From NCBI GenBank assembly GCA_947254895.1, contig CAMYEY010000056.1, positions 1 to 8,334 of the forward strand: DNA of 8,334 nt, read 5' to 3'. This document shows, one piece after another, positions 1 through 4,208 of the stretch; within the stretch, counting starts at the first letter, position 1; every line of letters starts with the position of its first letter. A program made the position numbers and the translations under genes. Below the pieces are notes generated by a model that saw only the letters and a list, made by a program, of their open reading frames with translations, was not told the origin of the DNA and ran no database searches. The stretch comes from an uncultured Clostridia bacterium (GTDB lineage: Bacteria; Bacillota; Clostridia; Saccharofermentanales; DTU023).

Positions 1-54
1 CCAGAGTTTTTCCTTTTGATTGCAAACTTTTCACTGAAAGATTATGCTAGATCG

Positions 55-75
55 GTGGTTTTAGGCTAAAGCCAC
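55..75 (+). other. Leader hairpin upstream of the phosphoribosyltransferase gene
   Basis: The arms GTGGTTTT (55-62) and AAAGCCAC (68-75) pair over 8 bp with one G-U wobble around a 5-base loop. No T-run follows, so it is not an obvious terminator of an upstream gene. It would lie in the 5' untranslated region of the following gene if transcription starts upstream. A weak promoter candidate, TTGCAA (21-26) with a 16-bp gap to TATGCT (43-48), matches the consensus at only 4 of 6 positions in each box. Function unknown. Confidence 0.35.
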
Positions 76-113
76 GGACGAGAAATGTTTTGTAAAAATT
101 GAGGGGAACTGAT

Positions 114-671
114 ATGAAGGAAATGCCCAGCTACTATGAAATTGATATCCAGGGATTAAAAAGAAAACTTAAACTTTTTAAGGTATCTGATAAACTTGCC
201 ATAGCTGCCCTGATTATTTTGGGAGATGTGGAGATTTGTAGCCATTGTGCCGGACTTTTGAAAGACCTTTTACCGCCGGTCGATGTCCTCATCACGGCCG
301 AAGCTAAAGGGATACCCTTGGTTCATGAATTGGCCAGGGTTATGGGCTTGCCTCGCTATATTGTAGTACGTAAGTCCAAAAAGACTTATATGGACAACCC
401 TTTAACAGTTGATGTTGAGTCCATTACCACTCTGGGGACCCAAAAACTTTATTTACCCAGGGAAGACCTTGATTTAATCCAGGGGAAAAGAGTTGCTATT
501 GTGGATGACGTAATCTCAACGGGTGAGTCGCTTAAGTCTTTGGAACATTTGGTTGAGCAGGCAGGTGGTCAGATTGTTGCTAAAGCTGCCATCTTGGCTG
601 AGGGAGATGCTGCTAACCGTGATGATATTATCTTTTTAGAAAAACTTCCTCTTTTTCACCTAGACGATTAA
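114..671 (+). CDS. Adenine phosphoribosyltransferase-like type I PRTase
   Basis: Predicted 185-residue cytosolic type I phosphoribosyltransferase. Such enzymes transfer the phosphoribosyl group of PRPP to a purine base, here most likely in purine salvage. The PRPP-binding loop is clear at about residues 127-140 (VAIVDDVISTGESL), with the paired acidic residues D131-D132 and the STGES phosphate loop. EAKGIPL at about 63-69 and the basic VVRKSKK stretch at about 84-90 match the order seen in adenine and xanthine PRTases. The length fits the family. ATG at 114 is chosen because GAGGGG (101-106) lies 7 bases upstream; the in-frame TTG at 99 would place this Shine-Dalgarno sequence inside the gene. 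There is no N-terminal DNA-binding domain, which argues against PurR. The base specificity (adenine, xanthine or other) cannot be read from the sequence, so no symbol is given. It is transcribed towards eno and is separated from it by hairpins. Confidence 0.85.
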   Translation: MKEMPSYYEIDIQGLKRKLKLFKVSDKLAIAALIILGDVEICSHCAGLLKDLLPPVDVLITAEAKGIPLVHELARVMGLPRYIVVRKSKKTYMDNPLTVDVESITTLGTQKLYLPREDLDLIQGKRVAIVDDVISTGESLKSLEHLVEQAGGQIVAKAAILAEGDAANRDDIIFLEKLPLFHLDD

Positions 672-708
672 TCTTTCATAAAATTGTATTTTGTGGCCCA
701 AGCCGGTA

Positions 709-731
709 GGGGCTGTTCTTGGGACAGTCCT
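709..731 (+). other. Hairpin in convergent intergenic region
   Basis: GGGGCTGT (709-716) pairs with ACAGTCCT (724-731), 8 bp with two G-U wobbles. The pairing may extend inward by two more pairs. No T-run follows, so on its own it is not an intrinsic terminator. It may stabilise the 3' end of the upstream mRNA. Confidence 0.35.
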
Positions 732-750
732 ATCAGTGGGGTCGCTGATA
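731..750. other. Short inverted repeat TATCAG/CTGATA
   Basis: TATCAG (731-736) and CTGATA (745-750) are perfect 6-base arms around an 8-base loop. The repeat directly abuts the preceding hairpin and shares base 731, so the two would compete or stack. No T-run follows on either strand. Function unknown. Confidence 0.3.
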
Positions 751-755
751 ATATA

Positions 756-790
756 AAAGAAAGGGACCAGCCCTTAGGCTGATCCCTTTT
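756..790 (-). terminator. Intrinsic terminator of eno (possibly bidirectional)
   Basis: A 13-bp stem is formed by 760-772 and 777-789 around the loop 773-776. Read on the minus strand the only imperfect pair (767/782) is a G-U wobble, and the stem is followed by CTTTTATAT. Read on the plus strand that pair is a C-A mismatch and the trailing run is only TTTTCTCC. The structure therefore suits termination of eno best, about 30-60 bases past its stop codon, with possible weaker activity for the opposing gene. Confidence 0.8.
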
Positions 791-797
791 CTCCGAG

Positions 798-828
798 AAT
801 TTCTAGATAGCCCTAGAAATTATTTTTT
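798..828 (+). terminator. AT-rich terminator facing the phosphoribosyltransferase gene
   Basis: Perfect 9-bp arms AATTTCTAG (798-806) and CTAGAAATT (813-821) enclose a 6-base loop and are followed on the plus strand by ATTTTTT (822-828). This is an intrinsic-terminator layout for transcripts coming from the upstream plus-strand gene, though the stem is AT-rich and probably weak. The right arm overlaps the last codon region of eno on the other strand (stop codon 822-820). Confidence 0.5.
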
Positions 829-2127
829 GAAACGGAAGGCTTTTTTGCCTGCGTATTGAGCAGATTCACCCAGTTCTTCTTCAATCCTGAGTAACTGATT
901 ATATTTAGCAACCCGGTCGGAACGAGAAGGTGCACCGGTTTTGATTTGGCCAGCATTGGTAGCAACGGCGATATCGGCAATGGTGACGTCCTCGGTCTCA
1001 CCAGAACGGTGGGAAATGACAGCGGTCATACCGGCATCTTGAGCCATCTTGATAGCTTCTAGGGTTTCGGTCAGGGTACCGATCTGGTTAACTTTGATTA
1101 AGATTGAGTTAGAAACGCCCATCTCAATTCCTTTGCGCAAACGCTCTGTATTAGTAACAAAGAGGTCATCACCGACCAACTGAACCTTATCACCTAAGCG
1201 TTTGGTCAGGATCTGCCAACCTTCCCAGTCATCTTCTGCCAGACCATCTTCGATGGAAATGATGGGGTATTTCTCAACCATCTCAGCCCAGAAGTCGACC
1301 ATCTCTTCGCGGGTCTTAAATTCGCCGTTTTTCCAGAAGAGGTAGCCATCTTTGCCGACTGCTTTAGCTTCTTCGTAAAGCTCAGTGGAAGCAGGGTCGA
1401 GGGCGATGAAGAAATCCTTACCAGGCTCATAACCGGCTTCTTTGATAGCCTTTACCAGGTATTCCAAAGGCTGTTCGTCGTTAGCAAAGTTAGGAGCAAA
1501 GCCACCTTCGTCACCGACAGCTGTTGAGTAACCATCTTTTTTGAGGATGCTCTTAAGGGTGTGGAAAACCTCGGTTGTCCAGCGGATACCCTCTTTAAAG
1601 GAAGGAGCACCAACTGGCATAATCATGAATTCTTGGAGGTTGATACTATTGTCAGCGTGCTTACCACCGTTGATGACATTGGACATGGGAACCGGTAAGG
1701 TACTGCCATAGACACCACCGAGATAAGCGTGGAGGCTTTGGCCTAAGCTGTTAGCTGCTGCCTGAGCAACTGCCAGGGAAACTGCCAGCATGGCGTTGGC
1801 ACCTAAGTTACCTTTGTTGTCTGTACCATCCAAGTCGATCATGGTGTGGTCGATTTCGGCTTGTTCAAAAACATTCATGCCAACCACAGCGTCAGCTATA
1901 GTTTCATTGACGTTTTCTACAGCTTTTTCTACGCCCTTACCTTCGTAACGGTCACCGCCGTCTCTTAATTCAACGGCTTCATGGGCACCGGTAGAGGCAC
2001 CGGAAGGTACTGCAGCACGGCCAAATGAACCGTCTTCTGTTACAACTTCTGCTTCGAGGGTTGGGTTGCCACGGGAGTCTAAAATTTCACGGGCAAATAC
2101 TTCAACAATTAAATTTTCTTGAATCAT
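820..2127 (-). CDS. eno: Enolase (phosphopyruvate hydratase)
   Basis: Converts 2-phosphoglycerate to phosphoenolpyruvate in glycolysis and the reverse in gluconeogenesis; cytosolic, and in Bacillota often also associated with the RNA degradosome-like network and the cell surface. The 435-residue protein is full length. Key residues are in place: the mobile loop PSGASTG at 41-47, GDEGGF with catalytic E207, Mg2+ ligands D244, E293 (SIEDG) and D320 (GDDLFVTN), catalytic K345 within the ILIKVNQIGTLTET signature, the SHRSGE loop with H373, R374 and S375, and K396. ATG at 2127 is chosen over the TTG immediately before it because AGGAGG (2138-2133) lies 5 bases from the ATG but only 2 from the TTG. 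The gene stands alone rather than in a gapA-pgk-tpi-pgm-eno operon, has its own promoter and terminator, and converges on the PRTase gene. Nothing in it looks degraded. Confidence 0.98.
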   Translation of the reverse strand: MIQENLIVEVFAREILDSRGNPTLEAEVVTEDGSFGRAAVPSGASTGAHEAVELRDGGDRYEGKGVEKAVENVNETIADAVVGMNVFEQAEIDHTMIDLDGTDNKGNLGANAMLAVSLAVAQAAANSLGQSLHAYLGGVYGSTLPVPMSNVINGGKHADNSINLQEFMIMPVGAPSFKEGIRWTTEVFHTLKSILKKDGYSTAVGDEGGFAPNFANDEQPLEYLVKAIKEAGYEPGKDFFIALDPASTELYEEAKAVGKDGYLFWKNGEFKTREEMVDFWAEMVEKYPIISIEDGLAEDDWEGWQILTKRLGDKVQLVGDDLFVTNTERLRKGIEMGVSNSILIKVNQIGTLTETLEAIKMAQDAGMTAVISHRSGETEDVTIADIAVATNAGQIKTGAPSRSDRVAKYNQLLRIEEELGESAQYAGKKAFRFKK

Positions 2128-2132
2128 CAAAA

Positions 2133-2138
2133 CCTCCT
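2133..2138 (-). promoter_or_regulatory. eno ribosome binding site
   Basis: AGGAGG on the minus strand, 5 bases before the ATG at 2127. It decides between the adjacent TTG and ATG start codons in favour of the ATG. Confidence 0.85.
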
Positions 2139-2189
2139 ATGATTGCTCAAATACATCTTTGATGTGTGTTGACTTGTTAAATCTCATCA

Positions 2190-2218
2190 ATTATACCTCA
2201 TATTGCTCATCTTTTGAA
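2190..2218 (-). promoter_or_regulatory. Candidate sigma-A promoter of eno
   Basis: On the minus strand TTCAAA (2218-2213, 4 of 6 to TTGACA) is followed after 17 bp by a perfect TATAAT (2195-2190). Transcription would begin near 2183, giving a leader of roughly 55 bases before the eno ATG. The -35 box lies in a stretch (2211-2240) that resembles part of the 72-bp repeat found further upstream of eno. Confidence 0.65.
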
Positions 2219-2240
2219 AGCTACCATGTTGCTATAATTG
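2211..2240 (+). repeat. Partial, diverged copy of the 72-bp repeat
   Basis: The stretch reads ...TTTTGAAAGCTACC...GTTGCTATAATTG. It matches the right half of the repeat units at 2317-2532, which read ATTTGAAAGTTACCGTCTTG and then TATAAT-like sequence. The left half containing GGTAAC is not recognisable. Spacing to the next TATAAT is 131 bp, which is not a whole number of 72-bp periods, so if related it has drifted or lost sequence. The region between it and the array (2241-2316) is G/T-rich and holds nothing I recognise. Confidence 0.4.
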
Positions 2241-2316
2241 CTTTCCTTGGGTTAGTGAGGGGGGTTCAGCTTGTGGTTAGGTTTGGGTTAAATGTTGGAT
2301 TCCGGTTGGGTTTGGC

Positions 2317-2532
2317 TTGGCAGGAAGGTGAAGATGGTAATGATTTGAATATTACCGTCTTGCTATAATGGCCAGAATCAGGGTTCGACTGGCAGAAAAG
2401 CAAGGATGGTAACAGTAAAAAAGTTACGATCTTATTATAATTGCCAGAGTCAGGGGAAAAATGGCCAAACAATAAAGATGGTAACGATTTGAAAGTTACC
2501 GTCTTGTTACTATCGCCAAAGCGAAAGATTTC
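2317..2532 (+). repeat. Three tandem 72-bp repeats with internal inverted repeat
   Basis: Units lie at 2317-2388, 2389-2460 and 2461-2532, in register with no gaps. Units 1 and 2 agree at 48 of 72 bases. Units 1 and 3 agree at 31 of 35 bases across the core (unit positions 15-49), and unit 3 decays over its last 14 bases. Each core holds an inverted repeat with a 9-base loop: GGTAAT/ATTACC (2336-2356), GGTAAC/GTTACG (2408-2428) and GGTAAC/GTTACC (2480-2500). Units 1 and 3 extend to AAGAT...GTCTT for an 11-bp stem with one G-T pair. Just after the stem each unit has a TATAAT-like word (2364, 2436; degenerate TACTAT at 2508). The array lies between the divergent eno and glutamate dehydrogenase genes. 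It could be a minisatellite, a family of small dispersed repeats, or regulator binding sites. The sequence alone does not decide. Confidence 0.85.
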
Positions 2533-2581
2533 CTAACTAAGTAAGCTAATAAGGACTCCCCCAAAAATAAAAAATTAGTAA

Positions 2582-2610
2582 TTGACTCGGAACAGGGCTG
2601 GTTGTAGAAT
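2582..2610 (+). promoter_or_regulatory. Candidate sigma-A promoter of the glutamate dehydrogenase gene
   Basis: TTGACT (2582-2587) and TAGAAT (2605-2610) are each 5 of 6 to consensus, with an ideal 17-bp gap. Transcription would start near 2617, leaving a leader of about 145 bases that is very AT-rich. The palindrome GAATATTC (2607-2614) overlaps the -10 box and could be an operator, but that is speculation. Confidence 0.7.
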
Positions 2611-2660
2611 ATTCCTGTTTATTTATTCATGAAAGCGTATTTTTATTGATGATAGTTAAT

Positions 2661-2725
2661 AATAATTAAATTGACGATGGTCGAGAATAATTAATAGGAT
2701 GCTAGATATTAGTAGAAATAATTAA
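2661..2725 (+). repeat. AT-rich leader with three AATAATTAA words and a second promoter candidate
   Basis: The 9-mer AATAATTAA occurs at 2661-2669, 2686-2694 and 2717-2725. Within this stretch TTGACG (2671-2676), an 18-bp gap and TAGGAT (2695-2700) form a second promoter candidate closer to the glutamate dehydrogenase gene. The repeated words are not helically phased (25 and 31 bp apart) and may simply reflect the base composition. Confidence 0.35.
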
Positions 2726-2750
2726 GCTACCAGGAGCACCTGAAGCCTAG

Positions 2751-2756
2751 AGGAGG
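2751..2756 (+). promoter_or_regulatory. Ribosome binding site of the glutamate dehydrogenase gene
   Basis: A perfect AGGAGG, 6 bases before the ATG at 2763, fixes the start. Confidence 0.9.
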
Positions 2757-2762
2757 TAGAAA

Positions 2763-4025
2763 ATGAGCAAACCAAAACAATCCCAGTACCAGGAAGTCTT
2801 AGACCTGCTGGAAGAAATTGCATCAGAAGACCTGGGCTATCAAAAGTCCGATTATGCAGCTTTGCTTGTTCCGGAAAGAGAGATAACCGTTTCATTGCCG
2901 GTGACTATGGACGATGGCAAGGTGAGGGTTTTCCAGGGCTACCGTATTCAAAATTCGAGTGTCCGTGGGCCTTTTAAGGGTGGTGTTCGTTATCATCCTA
3001 AGGTCAGTAAGGACGAAGTGAATGCTCTGGCCCTTCTAATGTCCCTTAAGTGTGCTGTTGCAGATATTCCTTACGGTGGAGGTAAAGGCGGGATTTCTGT
3101 TGACCCTAAAAAGCTCTCTCGGAATGAGCTGGAAAGGCTGAGCCGGCGTTACTTTAACGCCATTGCTCCGGTCATCGGAGTTAAGATGGATATACCCGCT
3201 CCGGATGTTAATACCAATCCGGAAATTATGGGTTGGTTTATGGATGAGTACAGCCGTTTTGTTGGCCACCATGAACCGGCAATTGTTACGGGTAAGCCTA
3301 TTGAAGCCGGTGGGTCACTGGGCCGTAACGAGGCGACAGGCCGAGGAGTTAAGGTTATCACAGACCTTTTAGCTAAAAAGAAGGGCTTCAAGCCTGAAGA
3401 CACGACGATCAATATCCAGGGTGCTGGTAATGCCGGACTCGTCGCAGCCCTTCTCTTGAATGAGGCGGGCTACAGGATTACTGGTTTGTCCAATAGTCAG
3501 CGGTCTGTCTTTAATCCTAAAAGTTTTGACTTAACAGATATTAGTTTGAGTCACTCGTCGGAGGAAAATTTGGCTATCTTACTTAAACAGGCTGGTTCAG
3601 AAGAGCTTGGTGTTACTGATATTTTGACCAAGCCCTGTACCTTCTTGATCCCGGCTGCCCTTGAAAATCAGATTAATGGGAGCAATGCCGATCAGGTTAA
3701 GGCCAAATATGTGGTAGAGGCAGCCAACGGTCCTACTAGCTCAGAGGGTGAAGCCATCCTCCACAGCAAGGGTATTGAAATTATGCCTGATATTGTCGCC
3801 AATGCAGGTGGCGTTATCTGCTCATACTATGAGTGGGTACAAAATCTCCAGTACCAGTACTGGACCCTGGAGGAGGTCAATAGCAAGCTTGAGCAAAAGA
3901 TGACCAAGATGTTTAACGATGTTATGGCAGTCCATGACGAAAAAGGAGTGTCTTACAGGCGAGCCGCTTATGTCATAGCTGTTGATCGGATTATCAAGGC
4001 TAGCCTCTGTAAGGGTAAGTTCTAA
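2763..4025 (+). CDS. gdhA: Glutamate dehydrogenase (Glu/Leu/Phe/Val dehydrogenase family)
   Basis: Catalyses reversible oxidative deamination of glutamate to 2-oxoglutarate and ammonia with NAD(P). It is a cytosolic enzyme, normally hexameric. The 420-residue length is that of the short bacterial/archaeal class. The N-terminal substrate domain has GPFKGGVRYHP (69-79, K72), SLKCAVADIPYGGGKGG (94-110, K96 and catalytic K108) and PAPDVN with D128, the expected proton-transfer aspartate. The Rossmann domain follows, with GAGNAG at 200-205. PDIVANAGGVICSYYEWVQN (about 342-361) is the conserved C-terminal signature. At the end of the second Rossmann strand the protein has LSNS (N224) where many NAD-dependent members have an aspartate, so coenzyme preference is uncertain. 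The substrate residues favour glutamate, but branched-chain or other amino acid dehydrogenases share this family. The gene is monocistronic by appearance, with its own promoter and a strong terminator. Confidence 0.93.
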   Translation: MSKPKQSQYQEVLDLLEEIASEDLGYQKSDYAALLVPEREITVSLPVTMDDGKVRVFQGYRIQNSSVRGPFKGGVRYHPKVSKDEVNALALLMSLKCAVADIPYGGGKGGISVDPKKLSRNELERLSRRYFNAIAPVIGVKMDIPAPDVNTNPEIMGWFMDEYSRFVGHHEPAIVTGKPIEAGGSLGRNEATGRGVKVITDLLAKKKGFKPEDTTINIQGAGNAGLVAALLLNEAGYRITGLSNSQRSVFNPKSFDLTDISLSHSSEENLAILLKQAGSEELGVTDILTKPCTFLIPAALENQINGSNADQVKAKYVVEAANGPTSSEGEAILHSKGIEIMPDIVANAGGVICSYYEWVQNLQYQYWTLEEVNSKLEQKMTKMFNDVMAVHDEKGVSYRRAAYVIAVDRIIKASLCKGKF

Positions 4026-4034
4026 AATCTGATA

Positions 4035-4081
4035 GCAAGTTAACTTAAAGCCCTTATTGGTTTTTGCTAGCAAAAACTTGC
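4035..4081. other. Nested inverted repeats containing a 16-bp perfect palindrome
   Basis: TTTTTGCTAGCAAAAA (4061-4076) is a perfect palindrome. The outer arms GCAAGTT (4035-4041) and AACTTGC (4075-4081) are also complementary, overlapping the palindrome by two bases, so two alternative foldings exist. It lies just after the glutamate dehydrogenase stop and before the strong terminator. It could be a protein-binding site or part of the 3' untranslated region. No known motif is recognised. Confidence 0.4.
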
Positions 4082-4121
4082 CTTATGCAGGACTGAATAG
4101 TTTTTCAATTGATTACAAGAG

Positions 4122-4160
4122 ATATAGTGTAAGAATTGGTTTCTTACACTATATTTTTTT
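4122..4160 (+). terminator. Strong intrinsic terminator of the glutamate dehydrogenase gene
   Basis: Perfect 14-bp arms, ATATAGTGTAAGAA (4122-4135) and its complement (4141-4154), surround the 5-base loop TTGGT and run directly into seven T residues (4154-4160). It lies about 100 bases past the stop codon and is the clearest terminator in the window. Confidence 0.92.
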
Positions 4161-4165
4161 ATAAT
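4136..4165 (+). promoter_or_regulatory. Candidate promoter of the disulfide oxidoreductase, overlapping the terminator
   Basis: A perfect TATAAT (4160-4165) follows the T-run of the terminator, with TTGGTT (4136-4141, weak -35) 18 bp upstream in the terminator loop. Transcription would start near 4172, giving a leader of about 37 bases before the ATG at 4209. The placement also makes the in-frame ATG at 4164 an unlikely start, because it lies inside the -10 box. The -35 match is poor, so the promoter call rests mainly on the -10 and on the need for a promoter after a strong terminator. Confidence 0.5.
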
Positions 4166-4208
4166 GAGAAGTAAGCGTTTTTGTGTAAAAGGAAAAGTGA
4201 GGCCAGAG

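Noticed and set aside
99..113. Upstream TTG start for the phosphoribosyltransferase
   Set aside because: It would place the GAGGGG ribosome binding site inside the coding region; ATG at 114 has proper spacing.
1206..1430. Minus-strand ORF inside eno
   Set aside because: It is an alternative frame of the enolase gene on the same strand, with no independent support.
2159..2368. Small plus-strand ORF of 69 codons upstream of gdhA
   Set aside because: It begins at TTG without a ribosome binding site, overlaps the eno promoter region and runs into the 72-bp repeats. Its composition changes abruptly and there is no recognisable domain.
2266..2472. Small minus-strand ORF of 68 codons with repeated peptide blocks
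   Set aside because: No ribosome binding site precedes its TTG start, and the open frame is explained by the 72-bp repeat array. It is kept as a finding, not as a gene.
2317..2532. CRISPR array
   Set aside because: The units are contiguous and similar along most of their length, with no short identical repeat separated by unique spacers and no cas genes nearby.
2128..2762. Riboswitch or T-box in the eno-gdhA intergenic region
   Set aside because: I could not find a conserved aptamer core or T-box sequence. The structure present is the repeated simple hairpin.
4164..4208. Upstream ATG start for the disulfide oxidoreductase (15 extra residues)
   Set aside because: It lies within a TATAAT box directly behind a terminator T-run, has no ribosome binding site, and the added residues are not part of the FAD-binding fold.
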